Assembly (NCBI RefSeq): GCF_007565055.1
Contig: NC_044553.1
Location: 103,577,858 to 103,641,857 of the forward strand
Source: Rhinopithecus roxellana
Taxonomy: Eukaryota > Chordata > Mammalia > Primates > Cercopithecidae
Direction of reading: 5' to 3'
Length of the DNA: 64,000 nucleotides
Position 1 is the first letter of the stretch. The number at the start of each line of letters is the position of its first letter. A model generated the notes under the pieces. It saw only the letters and a list, made by a program, of their open reading frames with translations. It did not search any database and was not told the origin of the DNA. Position numbers and translations under genes: made by a program. Shown in pieces: positions 1 through 12,557 of the stretch.

Positions 1-2866
1 AAGGGGATATCACCACGGACCCCACAGAAATACAAACTACCATCAGAGAATACTATAAACACCTCTACGCAAATAAACTAGAAAATCTAGAAGAAATGGA
101 TAATTTCCTGGACACTTACACTCTTCCAAGACTAAACCAGGAAGAAGTTGAATCCCTGAATAGACCAATAGCAGGCTCTGAAATTGAGGCAATAATTAAT
201 AGCCTACCAACCAAAAAAAGGCCAGGACCAGATGGATTCACAGCTGAATTCTACCAGAGGTAGAAAGAGGAGCTGGTACCATTCCTTCTGAAACTATTCC
301 AATCAATTGAAAAGGAGGGAATCCTCCCTAACTCATTTTATGAGGCCAACATCATCCTGATACCAAAGCCTGACAGAGACACAACAAAAAAAGAAAATCT
401 TAGACCAATATCCCTGATGAACATCGATGCAAAAATCCTCAATAAAATACTGGCAAACCGGATTCAGCAGCACATCAAAAAGCTTATCCACCATGATCAA
501 GTGGGCTTCATCCCTGGGATGCAAGGCTGGTTCAACATTCGCAAATCGATAAACGTAATCCAGCATATAAACAGAACCAAAGACAAGAACCACATGATTA
601 TCTCAATAGATGCAGAAAAAGCCTTTGACAAAATTCAACAGCCCTTCATGCTAAAAACACTGAATAAATTTGGTATTGATGGAACGTACCTCAAAATAAT
701 AAGAGCTATTTATGACAAACCCACAGCCAATATCATACTGAATGGGCAAAAACTGGAAAAATTCCCTTTGAAAACTGGCACAAGACAGGGATGCCCTCTC
801 TCACCACTCCTATTCAACATAGTGTTGGAAGTTCTGGCTAGGGCAATCAGGCAAGAGAAAGAAATCAAGGGTATCCAGTTAGGAAAAGAAGAAGTCAAAT
901 TGTCCCTGTTTGCAGATGACATGATTGTATATTTAGAAAACCCCATTGTCTCAGCCCAAAATCTCCTTAAGCTGATAAGCAACTTCAGCAAAGTCTCAGG
1001 ATACAAAATTAATGTGCAATAATCACAAGCATTCTTATACACCAGTAACAGACAAACAGAGAGCCAAATCATGAATGAACTTCCATTCACAATTGCTTCA
1101 AAGAGAATAAAATACCTACGAATCCAACTTACAAGGGATGTAAAGGACCTCTTCAAGGAGAACTACAAACCACTGCTCAGTGAAATCAAAGAGGACACAA
1201 ACAAATGGAAGAACATACCATGCTCATGGATAGGAAGAATCAATATCATGAAAATGGCCATACTGTCCAAGGTTATTTATAGATTCAGTGCCATCCCCAT
1301 CAAGCTACCAATGAGTTTCTTCACAGAATTGGAAAAAACTGTTTTAAAGTTCATATGAAACCAAAAAAGAGCCCGCATTGCCAAGACAATCCTCAGTCAA
1401 AAGAACAAAGCTGGAGGCATCACGCTACCTGACTTCAAACTATACTACAAGGCTACAGTAACCAAAACAGCATGGTACTGGTACCAAAACAGATATAGAC
1501 CAATGGAACAGAACAGAGTCCTCAGAAATAATACCACACATCTACAGCCATCTGATCTTTGACAAACCTGAGAGAAACAAGAAATGGGGAAAGGATTCCC
1601 TATTTAATAAATGGTGCTGGGAAAATTGGCTAGCCATAAGTAGAAAGCTGAAACTGGATCCTTTCCTTACCCCTTATACGAAGATTAATTCAAGATGGAT
1701 TAGAGACTTAAATGTTAGACCTAATACCATAAAAATCCTAGAAGGAAACCTAGGTAGTACCATTCAGGACACAGGCATGGGCAAGGACTTCATGTCTAAA
1801 ACACCAAAAGCAACGGCAGCAAAAGCCAAAATTGACAAATGGGATCTAATTAAACTAAAGAGCTTCTGCACAGCAAAAGAAACTACCATCAGAGTGAACA
1901 GGCAACCTACAGAATGGGAGAAAATTTTTGCAATCTACTCATCTGACAAAGGGCTAATATCCAGAATCTACAAAGAACTCAAACAAATTTACAAGAAAAA
2001 AACAAACAACCCCATCAAAAAGTGGGCAAAGGATATGAACAGACATTTCTCAAAAGAAGACATTCATACAGCCAACAGACACATGAAAAAATGCTCAACA
2101 TCACTGGCCATCAAAGAAATGCAAATGAAAACCACAATGAGATACCATCTCACACCTGTTAGAATGGCAATCATTAAAAAGTCAGGAAACAACAGGTGCT
2201 GGAGAGGATGTGGAGAAATAGGAACACTTCTACACTGTTGGTGGGATTGTAAACTAGTTCAACCATTATGGAAAACAGTATGGCGATTCCTCAAGGATCT
2301 AGAACTAGATGTACCATATGACCCAGCCATCCCACTACTGGGTATATACCCAAAGGATTATAAAGCATCCTGCTATAAAGACACTTGCACACGTATGTTT
2401 ATTGCAGCACTATTCACAATAGCAAAGACTTGGAATCAACCCCAATGTCCATCTGTGACAGACTGGATTAAGAAAATGTGGCACATATACACCATGGAAT
2501 ATTATGCAGCCATAAAAAAGGATGAGTTTGCATCCTTTGTCGGGACATGGATGCATCTGGAAACCATCATTCTTAGCAAACTATCACAAGAACAGAAAAC
2601 CAAACAACGCATGTTCTCACTCATAGGTGGGAACTGAACAATGAGATCACTTGGACTCGGGAAGGGGAACATCACACATCGGGGCCTATCAGGGGAGGGG
2701 GGAGGAATTGCCTTGGGAGTTATACCTGATATAAATGACAAATTGATGGGTGGTGACGAGTTGATGGGTGCAGCACACCAACATGGCACAAGTATACATA
2801 TGTAACAAACCTGCACGTTATGCACATGTACCCTAGAACTTAAAGTATAATAAAAAAAAAAAAAAA
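1..2866 (+). mobile_element. L1PA element, 3' half, sense to the gene, cut by the window edge
   Basis: The sequence enters ORF2 at about codon 395, judged against the complete copy at 17156-24756, and runs to the ORF2 stop at 2635-2637. The 3' UTR (purine-rich, G runs at 2680-2705) and poly(A) at 2852-2866 follow. The RT motif FADD is readable near 911-922 and the C-terminal Cys region (CWRGCGEIGTLLHCWW) near 2195-2260. ORF2 is dead: TAG at 261-263, a K-to-stop at 1019-1021, a W-to-stop near 1356, and a 2-bp deletion near 1490. AATAAA at 2849-2854 lies in the gene's sense direction. The 5' end and the left target duplication lie outside the window. Confidence 0.95.
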
Positions 2867-3040
2867 GGAAACACCTAGTCCAATTCTTGCTCTTTGTATT
2901 CTTATTTTAGATATCATTCATATCATCCCCCTTTTGTTAATGCTGTCTGCCCCCCACCCCCTCGTTATCACAGTCAATATTAGAACATTTTCATCATCAC
3001 CAAAGAGATGCTCATATACATCTCCCTACTCCAAACTCTT

Positions 3041-3240
3041 GGTAACTCAAATTTATGTTCTGTCTTTATGGATTTGCCTGCATATTTTATATTACATGAG
3101 CCTGTATTTCAATTGTTTGTTTACAAATCTCTCTCTCTCCCTGGACTGTAAACTTCTTAAGGATAAGTACAGTGTCTTAGCTAACTTCTTGTCTCCAGCC
3201 CTTAAGACAGAGTGTATTATATAGAAAGCTCGATAATGGA
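3041..3240 (+). mobile_element. L2 3'-end fragment
   Basis: The stretch 'gactgtaaacttcttaagg' followed by a phrase resembling 'cagtgtcttagctaacttcttgtctcc' in divergent form matches the well-known L2 3' terminus (gactgtaagctcc... gcagggac...). It is old and without clear ends. Assigned by pattern memory only. Confidence 0.5.
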
Positions 3241-4377
3241 ATAATTGATTTAGTTTTGCCTTTCTTAATTATGATCACATTCCACGTCTGCCCTCATTAT
3301 ATCCACATACCTGAATATTCCCAGTTACCTCATCTACTTATATAGAATAACTCTCAGCTAATCTCTTTCATTAAATACTGATTTTGAAGATCAGTTTCAT
3401 TTGTATAAGATAACTTTTATTTTAAATTGGAATGGTAGATGTGAGTTCACTCTGCCCTTTTATACTGTTACCTTGTATCTTTAAATCCAGATTGTTTTTT
3501 AATCTGGAAACGAGTTGTTTTGTTGACAATCATATAATAGAGTATTACACCATTGCCTCTATTACAATATTTATTCAGATGTGGAAATCCTCTTGGAGAT
3601 TGGTTCTTAATTTATGTGAATAGAAGTATTATATTTCTAATAGATTTGTGCTTAGCATTTTTGTTAGGTGTTATTAAACATATAAATCAATTTGCAGATG
3701 TTTTAGTAAATAAAACAATATATTAGTAGGAGGATGTTGATGTTTGGTGGGCATGTAAGAAGGCAGAAGAGAAAAAAGAATTGTTCAGTGTTGATACTTC
3801 AGAAATGGCTAAATACAGCTAAGGAAAAAAGATGAAAATTTACCTTCATCGGCAGTCCAGACAAATTCTAATGTTGCTTCTAAAGTGGTATAGGCAGTGA
3901 TTTTCTTATGTGCATAATATCATAAAAACCATCTAGATTGGTTCCTCTTTCATATAGTTAATGTTTTTTCTTTTTTATTCGTGCTTGGTAATAAATATAA
4001 TCTAGTGCAATTAAGTCATCAGCTTATTAGAACAATATGTCACAATGTGTGAGTTACCTTTAAAATTATTTATATTTTTATTTATTATTAGGGTGAATTG
4101 ATGCTTGTAGATAAGTTATATTTGTTTTTACAGTCTTATTAACTGTGGCTGATTTGAGGAAAGCTGTGCTACTTGTTTATTGCATTTATTAAGAATAACA
4201 CTAGTTCGTGTGGAAAGTATAAATGGAAACTTAAATCTTTTTGTGTTTTCCCTTTCCTTTTTAAATTTTGTTTTATATATCACTTCCTTGTCTAATGTAG
4301 TTGGATAATAAAGCATCTTTTCTGATAATTTCATAACACCAGTATATTTTTAAACTTTTTAAAAATGTGATACATAG
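3241..4377 (+). other. Intron, no recognised element
   Basis: AT-rich intronic sequence leading to the acceptor of window exon 1. I see no exon with usable splice sites, no Alu and no clear L1. Short open frames here have no protein-like composition. Confidence 0.5.
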
Positions 4378-4503
4378 GCACCAAGAGTAGAAGCACAAGT
4401 TCTTCTGGGATCTTTGGTTTGCTTTCCCAACTTATGTTGTGAACTGCCTTCTCTTCATCCCAACATTCCTGATGTTGCTGTGTCTCAGTTTACAGATGTT
4501 AAG
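4378..4503 (+). CDS. RALGAPA1: RALGAPA1 internal exon (window exon 1 of 9)
   Basis: The exon is 126 bp, 42 codons, starting and ending in phase 0. It reads from APRVEAQVLL to QFTDVK. The acceptor is 'acatag' ending at 4377; its pyrimidine tract is poor, with T runs broken by A, so it may depend on exonic enhancers. The donor is 'gtaaga' at 4504. The peptide is helical-repeat-like (LLGSLVCFPNL) and belongs to the long alpha-helical central part of the Ral GAP alpha subunit, which has no catalytic motif. Residue identity is from memory of the protein family; the splice sites and open frame are seen directly. I found no preceding exon in 1-4377. Confidence 0.88.
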
Positions 4504-4612
4504 GTAAGAAATGAGATGCTAATTTTTAGCACTCAAATTATTTTATAATCATAAAGTACATGCAATAAAATTTGTATTATTTCTTTTCTTTTTGAAATCC
4601 ACACAATTGTTA

Positions 4613-5339
4613 AAGATTTTTGCACATTGATTTTTGTATCCTGAGACTTTACTGGAGTTGCTTATCAGCTTAAGGAGATTTTGGGCTGAGACGATGGGGT
4701 TTTCTAAATATACAATCATGTCGTCTGCAAACAGGGAGAATTTGGCTTCCTCTTTTCTTAATTAAATACCCTGTATTTCTTTCTCCTGCCTGATTGACCT
4801 GGCCAGAACTTCCAACACTATGTTGAGTAGAAGTGGTGAGAGAGGGCATCCCTGTCTTGTGCCAATTTTCAAAGGGAATGCTTCCAGTTTTTGCCCATTC
4901 AGTATGATATTGGCTGTGGGTTTGTCATAAATAGCTCTTATTATTTTGAGATATGTCCCATCAATACCTAATTTATTGAGAGTTTTTAGAATGAAGGGTT
5001 GAATGTTGTCGAAGGCCTTTTCTACATCTATTGAGATAATCATGTGATTTTTGTCTTTGGTTCTGTTTATGTGCTGGATTACGTTTATTGATTTGCATAT
5101 GTTGAACCAGCCTTGCATCCCAGGGATGAAGCCCACTTGATCATGATGGATAAGCTTTTTGGTATGCTGCTGGATTCGGTTTGCCAGTATTTTCTTGAGG
5201 ATTTTTGCAGCAATGTTCATCAGGGATATTGGTCTAAAATTCTCTTTTTTGTGTGTGTGTCTCTGTCAGGCTTTGGTATCAGGATGATGCTGGCCTCATA
5301 AAATGAGTTCGGGAGGATTCCCTCTTTTTCTATTGATTG
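4613..5339 (-). mobile_element. L1PA ORF2 internal fragment lacking both ends
   Basis: About 727 bp match the antisense of L1PA ORF2 from the FADD region back to the segment preceding the RT fingers, with the same phrases as 20415-21140. It starts abruptly at 'gatttttgcac' and ends at 'ctattgattg'. The poly(T), 3' UTR and ORF2 C-terminus that should stand at the left end of a minus-strand L1 insertion are all missing, and I see no target-site duplication. ORF2 is broken, with short open parts at 4762-5220 and 5220-5420. It may be a remnant of a larger insertion reduced by deletion, or an endonuclease-independent insertion. Confidence 0.9.
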
Positions 5340-5719
5340 AAGTATCCTCCAGACACAAAGCCTTGAATGCTCATTAGGAGCATATCCTTTTTTGTGTTTA
5401 AAACATAAATCTAATGGCATTTTTGTTCTTCTGAGCCACTGTAATATTTGACCCTGTTGATGTTTCTGTCCTTTTCTGAATGTCTCTTTATCTTTTATTG
5501 CACAGATCTTGACTTACTTTTCACCTAAGTATTCTGACTCCTTAATCGACTAATTTTCTTTTCTCTATTTGCTAAACATATATCCAGTTCAATATTTTAC
5601 CCTTGTATTTCTTCTTTTTCTCCCCTTTAAATATTTTATTCATTTACATTATTTTAACTAATATTTTAACTTGTTTCAAAATTCATTGTTATATTTTACA
5701 AATTATTAAGGATGAATAT
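5340..5719 (+). other. Intron, no recognised element
   Basis: AT-rich sequence between the L1PA fragment and the older L1M. A 3' remnant of another repeat is possible, but nothing definite can be named. Confidence 0.4.
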
Positions 5720-7560
5720 TTCTCCCTTAGCTTTATTGAGGTAAAATTGACAAAAATTTCGCATATTTAAAGTGTACAATATGGTGTCTTGATACACATA
5801 TACAGTATGATAAATATCAAGCCAAATAACATATCCATCACCTCACATAGTTACCTTTTTTTGGTGAGGAGGAGTAAGAGAAACCAAGATCTACTGTCTT
5901 AGCAGGTTTCAAGTGTATGATACCGGTACCTGTAGTCACTGTTAATTGTAGTCACCATGCTGTACATTAAGTCTCCAGAGTTTAGTCAGCCTGCGTATTT
6001 GAAACTTTGTAACCTTTAACCAACATTTTCCTGTGTCACCCACTCCCTAGCCCCTCTTAACTACCATTCTACTCTCTGCTTCCAAGACTTCAACTTTTTA
6101 TATTCCACATGTAGGTGAGAACATGCAGTATTTGTCTTTCTCTGCCTCTCATATTTCACATAGCATCATGTTCTCCAAGTTGATTCATATTGTCACAAAT
6201 GACAAGATTTCCATCTTTTTAAAGGCTGAGTGGTATTCTATTGTATGTGTATTCATGTATTTGGGTGGGTGTGTCACATTTTCTTTATCCATTAGTCCTT
6301 CAGGGGACACTTAGGTTTTTTCCGTATCTTGGCTATTGTAAATAATTCTGCAATGAACATAGCAGTGCACTTATCTCTTTGACATGCTAATTTCATTTCC
6401 TTTGGATATGTATACCCAGAAGTAGGATTGCTTTGGATTGTATGGACATTTTAATAATTCTGTAATCTATGGACATGGATATGTTTCTATTTATTTCTGT
6501 CTTTTTCTGTTTCTTTCATCAGTGTTTTATAGTTTTCCACGTACAGATCTTTTACCTCTTTTGTTATGCGTATTCCTAAGTATTTTGTTGTTTTCGATGC
6601 TATTGTTAAATTGGATTATTTTCTTAATTTCTTTTTCAGATAGTTCACTGTTAGTGTATAGAAACACAACTGGTTTTTGTATGTTTTGTTTCCTGCTACT
6701 CTACTGAGTTTATTAGTTCTAATAGTTTTTTGGTGGAGTCTGTAGGGTTTTTTATATATTAGATTATGTCATCTGTAGACAGAGACAGTTTTAATTCTTC
6801 CTTTCCAGTATGGATGCCTTTTCTTTTTTCTGCCTAATTGCTCTGGCGAGGACTTCCAATACTATGTTGAATAGAAGTGGCGAGAGTGGGCATCTTAATC
6901 TTGTTCCTAATCTTAAAGTAAAACCTTTCAGCTTTTTTATGTTGATTATGATGTTATCTGTGGGCTTGTTATGTTGAGGTACAACCTCATTTGTTGAGTT
7001 ACAACCTCATTCGTTGAGTTTTTATCATGAAAGGATGTCATATTTTTCATGCAAAAAATTTTATATTTTATCATGAAAGGATATTCATACATTTGAGCTA
7101 TGTATTCTACTTAAGTGCTTTTTCTTCACCTATTGACATAATAAGATTTTTGTCCTTTGTTCTGTTAATATGATGTATTAGTTTTATTGCTTTGTATATG
7201 TTGAACCATCCTTGCATCACAGTGATAAATCCTGCTTAATTATGACATATGACCCTTTTAATGTTCTGATGAATTTGGTTTGCTAGTATTTTATTGAGGA
7301 TTTTTGCATCTATATTCATCAGGGATATTGGCCTGTAATTAATTTTTTTTTTCTGGTAATGCTTTTTGTCTGACTTTGATGTCAGGGTAATGCTGGCCTC
7401 TTAAAATGAGTTTTGAAGTATTCGCTCATCTTCAGTATTTTGGAAATGTTTGAGAAGGATTCTTCTCAGATTCTTTATTTGAAATACTTTGTAGAATTCA
7501 CTGGTGAAACCATCTGGTTCTGACTTGTAATGATATTTCTCACAATTTTTAAAATCTTCA
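5720..7560 (-). mobile_element. Older L1 (L1M type), antisense, internally deleted
   Basis: Starts with the antisense of an L1M 3' UTR ('tttattgaggtaaaattgac') and continues with the antisense of ORF2 C-terminal sequence ('gagaacatgcagtatttgtc', 'acccagaagtaggattgct'). It then jumps near 6440 to an earlier ORF2 segment and continues through the RT region ('ctagtattttattgagg'). Many stops and indels leave no usable ORF. The internal jump shows a deletion. Short duplications occur at 6973-7080. Confidence 0.85.
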
Positions 7561-7817
7561 TACCTATGAGCTATTAATTCTACTTTAATTATCTGCCTTT
7601 ATCACTCTTCTAATCAGGAAGAAATGTTATTTTTTGAACATATGCTTTTGGCTATAAATTTCTGAAACTTTAGCTACTTTTATAAATAATATTGGTCTCT
7701 TTAATGGTAATATGTACATGAGAACAAAGACTGCTTTAATAACCACTTAGTAAATATTTGTAGAATTAATGAGTGAAATCTCAGTCATTGCTGTTAACTG
7801 TTTCCCCCTTATTTTAG

Positions 7818-7876
7818 GAACTTATAATCAAAACTGTATTAAGCTCGGCAAGAGATGAGCCCTCTGGTCCTGCAAG
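7818..7876 (+). CDS. RALGAPA1: RALGAPA1 internal exon (window exon 2 of 9)
   Basis: This 59-bp exon enters in phase 0 and leaves with two bases (AG) of an arginine codon. It reads ELIIKTVLSSARDEPSGPA plus part of R. The acceptor 'ccccttattttag' ends at 7817 and has a good pyrimidine tract; the donor is 'gtaggt' at 7877. It is too short to be noticed as an open reading frame and was found by following the protein between its neighbours. Its length is not a multiple of three, so skipping it would shift the frame of everything downstream. Part of the helical central region of the protein. Confidence 0.88.
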
Positions 7877-9030
7877 GTAGGTCTTAGACTGACTGTAACT
7901 ATTCTGTGTTTGGAATTTTAGAAGTTGACTGAATTTTTATAGCAGCCCAGATTGTTTTAGATACATAAAAGCCATTCTAAATTACACTTTTAAGTTACTT
8001 GAATGATTAAGTGTTCTTACTTATTTTCATGATTTGAATACTAACCTTTCTTCATAAACAGAATCCTAGTCACCTTTTTCAGTAACTTCACTCTTTATCT
8101 CTGAAATGATTTGTTTTAATTTTATTTTATTTAAGTACATTTTGTTTATTATTCAGTTATATTTGTCAGTGTCTTTTATGCAGTACCTTGAAATGCAGTA
8201 GCAGGTACCCAATGAATTTTTGTTAAATTGAATTAAAATAAATATTTTATTACAGAAAGCAGTATACCTAAGAAAATAGCATATTTTAATATTTACAAAT
8301 ATTTGATCAAGATTTTTTAAAAATAGAATATAAGTCATAGTTTTAGATTTTTTTCTAAATGTCTTAAGAAATAAAAGCTGACATTTTCTCTGTTTTGCAA
8401 AACCTTTCCAAAAAAAGATTGAGATTTAAATTAGCAGGTTACTAGTAGCATACCATGTTTCTTCTCTTCCCCAAAATAACATTAAGTCATATTTTATATT
8501 TCTTGATGCTAATTCTAATAGTACATCATTTGCTGCAACATTAGTCTGTGCTACTACTCCTCAGATCTACATCTCTGTAAAGCTCCTGTTTTCCAGTTAT
8601 CTACACATTTTTTGACCCAAAGTTCAAAATGTACAGATCATGGCTTTGACGATTTGGATTCTTATTCTAATTTAAATCTTTTTCCAGCAAATAAAAATAA
8701 TGTACAGTGAACCATTTGTTTAAATTAAGACATAGCTCCAGTTTTTAAAATTTTAATTGCACGTTTTTCTCTCTTAATAGCCAAACTAACTAAAAACAAA
8801 TATCTTTGAGAAAATTGTTCTTTTATGCTAATCCCAATTAGCATAAAATATGCTAATCCCTTGCTAAGTTTACAAGGATTTTCGTATAATATTGTTTCAT
8901 TTAATTCTCATTATAATTTTGAGAGTTTAATAGAATCACCCTCTTCTTCCAGTTTTGCTAGCCAGATACTGATGCTTAGAAAGTTAACAGTAAGTCTCTG
9001 ATAATGCATAACTGGTGGGATGGGGGTGTA
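7877..9030 (+). other. Intron, mostly unique sequence
   Basis: AT-rich sequence after window exon 2. A short match to an antisense MIR-like pattern may exist at 8895-8990, but it is too degraded to call. Nothing else recognised. Confidence 0.4.
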
Positions 9031-9034
9031 GGCA

Positions 9035-9240
9035 AGCTAGCTAACATTTTTAAAGCCCTTTGTATGTGTATGCGAGGCACTGTTCTAAGTGCCTTATATT
9101 TATTATCTCATTGAATTTTGTGATACCTCTATGAGACAGGTATAATTTTCATCCACCTTTTAACAGAAAAGGAAACTAGAACCCGGGGAGTTTCAATAAT
9201 CTGCCCTATCATCTAGATATGACAGAACCCTGGCAGTTTG
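9035..9240 (-). mobile_element. MIR SINE fragment
   Basis: The antisense MIR core is readable: 'gaggcactgttctaagtgcc', then 'ctatgagacaggtataatt', then a purine-rich 'aaaaggaaactag' stretch. These are, in reverse, the MIR 3' body. Divergent, as expected for the family. Confidence 0.75.
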
Positions 9241-9548
9241 TCTTCAGAGGCTTATTAGATGCACAATTAAGAAGTGGCAATACCAAATTTGACCTTAGTG
9301 CTTAAAACTGTAGAGCTTTTGCTTTTTGAAAAAAAAAAAAAAACAAACAAAACTATGTTGCTCCTCAAGTGGAAGAATGTGGAAACGTAAAACATAGCCG
9401 CCTAGAAGTAGACCTGGGAATCATTAACACAACAGCTTGTGTTATGGAGAATATGGAAAAACCCCAGAAGCTGAATTTAAGCATTGTCTCAACTTGTTTT
9501 TCTATACCTTTTTAGTATATGTTTTTTTTTTAGAAATTTATATTCCCA

Positions 9549-9852
9549 GGCCAGGCATGGTCGCTCATACCTGGAAGCCCAGCACTTTTGGAGGCCAAAA
9601 AGAGCAGATCACCTGAGGTCAGGAGTTCGAAATCAGCCTGGCCAACATGGTGAAATCTCATCTCTACTAAAAATACAAAAAATTAGCCGGGTGTGGTAGT
9701 GTACCCCTGTAGTTCCAGCTACTCAGGAGGCTGAGGCAGGAGAATTGCTTGAACCGGGGAGGTGGAGGTTGCAGTGAGCCGAGATCGTGCCACTGCACTC
9801 CGGCCTGGACAAGACAGAGTGACACTCTGTCTCAAAAAAAGAAAAAAGAAAC
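9549..9852 (+). mobile_element. Alu (AluS-like), sense
   Basis: Full-length dimeric Alu starting 'ggccaggcatggtcgctc', with the middle 'actaaaaatacaaaaaatta' linker and a 3' tail 'ctcaaaaaaagaaaaaag'. Imperfect flanking duplication around 'aatttatattccca' / 'aacttaataccccca'. Confidence 0.95.
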
Positions 9853-11117
9853 TTAATACCCCCAGTCTGAGCAGGAGCAGAGAGTTAAGCTATATGCTGG
9901 GAATAATCTAGATTATTCTGACATCTTGTGGAGGGGGGTGTGGCAAACTCTACATGCAAGAAAAAAATATATATATCCTTTCTTTCCACCTCTTGTTACA
10001 ATAATTGTTAAACATTTGTATTCTCAGTCTCTGCCTTTAGTTAGCTGCATCCATGGAGAGCTTTGCTTCACTTCAGAGTTTATTGTTGCTTTAGGATTAT
10101 AGATGTTTCCATAGCTAAGCCCGAAGCTTGGTTAGTTAGTGCTACAAATATTACCTAGGATTTATGGATGAACAATAGTAGGGAAAAAATAAAGTAGTAG
10201 ATTTCATCTAGAAGACTCTCAGGTAGTTTTCATAGTAAACAGTTTAGTAGCCTTAACACTCTAGACTAAAAGAAGAGACTTATATAAATGTTTCTAAAAA
10301 AACACATACTAAATCTGCTGTGTTAAGGAAGAAAAATCTGCACTGAATTTTTCTGAAGTTTAGCATTCCACTGAAATTAAGAATATCAGTATTGGGACAT
10401 GGCATATATAACAGGATACTAGAAGAAGGTGACTGTTTTGATACTTAGAACCATTATACATTTTATCAGAAGCTTAAACTTGAACACACTAATAGAATCC
10501 TTACTGATTCTAATCATTAAATAACTCTCTTCAAGCTGACACCCAGCTGAAATTATATTGCTATAGAAATGAAGCTTTGCAATACATTAGGGAACAGGAT
10601 AAAAATTCTACAAGTTCTGTTTCTGTTGGATTTTAAAATAAGTTACATAACTTTTATGTTCTCGATTTGTTTTAAAAATAATTTGTAGCTAGAAGTGTTA
10701 AATTTAAAATATACAAAAATATTTAACGTACTCCATCAGCTTCATGTTTTTACTTAAATTCATTTTGCTGTTGTCAGTCAATAAAATTACACTTTCCATT
10801 TTGAAAGCAGGTTACATTTTGTTTGGGAAGCCTTGTAGCAATGTCAGTCTGTTAACATGGATTTTTAAAAAACATGTTGTGTGGTATCCCAGCCTATAGT
10901 CTTCTTAGTAAATTATAATAGAAAATTAGGCTCAGATGTTTTGGGATTATGCTTTCTTCATACTTTCTCTTCTTTGGTTACCAGTTAATGTTTAGAGTAA
11001 CAAGTTCATTAATTCGTTTAAAATCGTGCATGTTCATTCTGTGTCAGTTCATTGTGGGTCATGTTTGTGGTGGTGGTTTCATTTTATGTAACCGTTGTTG
11101 TTTGCCTTTTTTTGCAG
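9853..11117 (+). other. Intron, no recognised repeat
   Basis: About 1.26 kb before window exon 3, AT-rich, without Alu or L1. I see nothing that can be named. Confidence 0.4.
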
Positions 11118-11226
11118 ATGTGTAGCACTTTGTAGTTTAGGTATTTGGATTTGTGAAGAACTAGTCCATGAGTCTCATCATCCTCAAATTAAGGAAGCTC
11201 TGAATGTGATTTGTGTTTCCTTAAAG
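11118..11226 (+). CDS. RALGAPA1: RALGAPA1 internal exon (window exon 3 of 9)
   Basis: The exon is 109 bp: one base completing the arginine codon split with the previous exon, then 36 codons from CVALCSLGIWICEELV to VICVSLK. The acceptor is 'tttttttgcag' ending at 11117, a strong site; the donor is 'gtaaag' at 11227. The sequence resembles one ARM/HEAT-type helical repeat (hydrophobic helix, short turn 'HESHHPQ', second helix), consistent with the predicted solenoid of Ral GAP alpha subunits. That structural reading is inference. No catalytic residue is expected here. Confidence 0.88.
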
Positions 11227-11840
11227 GTAAAGAAAACTGTTTAGTGAAATATATTAAGATAGTAGAGAATGCATGTTTTTTTCTCCAAATATTAATTATA
11301 TCTTGTGTAACATTTAGTAAATGTTTTCATTACTTTATTACTCTATTATTTTCTTGATCCTGACTCATTCCTTAAAAATTGTTCTATTTCTTGAATTTAG
11401 GGTATCTTTATGGTGACTCATTTTTATCTCAACTTTTTATGTATTTAGCTTTGCCCCTAAACTATATATGGTAGATGTCTAAAAAAGGAAACCCACCACT
11501 TAAAACATATATAGGATTTTTCTGTTTTTCTTTTTTAACTAGTATTTCTGTAACTTACTGCTCTTTGATCTTTATTACCACTCCCTGAATTCTTGAGCTG
11601 TTCAGTTTTTTTGCTTTATCTTTTCAAGTTAAGTGCCTTCTTTGTAGACAGAACAAGATTTTTTCAGTAGTAATAATGTAATTATTTGGAGAGTCTGAAT
11701 GAATAAATGAGTACTCTTTGTTTATGAAAGGATGCATGATATTATTGTTGTTTTAAGACTTGTAAAAAACCCACAGCGCATGTATAAGACTCTAAACATA
11801 CAAAGTAGTTAACAAATATTTTTAAATAATAGTTACATGA
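11227..11840 (+). other. Intron, no recognised element
   Basis: AT-rich sequence with no clear repeat or exon. Confidence 0.4.
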
Positions 11841-12360
11841 CAGATATTTCTAAACATTTACTATGAGGCACGTTGCTAGACAGAGTGAGGGATAACAATA
11901 GGAAAAATTTGTAAATACTAGCTTCAAGATGTTAAGAATAGCTGAAAAAGATTAAAATGAGAATAATAAAACATAAAAACCTGAGAGTACTAAATGGGTA
12001 TATAATATAAACTGAGTGTATAATATAAACTGCTGATTGAGTTCAGAAGAAACAGAAATCATTTTGACTTAGTTATCAGAGAAGACTGGAAAAGAGGAGA
12101 CACATTGGGGTTTGAAGTGTGGGTGAAATGTGGACATAGAGAAGCATAAAAAGTTTGTCTTTATGCCATTGGGGAGTCATCTGAGTTTTCAGCATAATGT
12201 CAGGATCATAACAGTGCTATAGAAGATTAATTTGGAAGTGTGGTGAATAGTTGATTGGAACAGGGCAAAGATTGATAAAAAGAATAGTGATTTAGAGGCC
12301 ATTGCATAAATCCACATAAGAGAAAATGCAACAAAACTTTAATGAGGACAGGCAAACATT
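11841..12360 (+). repeat. Degraded ancient interspersed repeat, family not named
   Basis: The phrases 'tgaggcacgttgctagacag', 'gccattggggagtcatctga' and 'aatttggaagtgtggtgaat' follow the order of a widespread mammalian repeat also seen at 16770-17155/24757-25750 and 40511-42060. I cannot name the family with certainty. A 15-bp unit (gtataatataaactg) is duplicated at about 12000-12031. Confidence 0.45.
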
Positions 12361-12557
12361 ACAAAGGAAAATTAAAGTTGTACGTGTCTTTGGAATGTGT
12401 TGTAATTTTTTTTATTTTGCAGCTGGAGATTTAATCACTTATAAATGTAGGATTTATAATCCTATAAATATATGAAATGTAAAATTTTCAGCAGATAATG
12501 CTTTGATGAAAAGTTCATCAAGAAAATTTTTAAAACAATTTTTTTTTATTATTGCAG

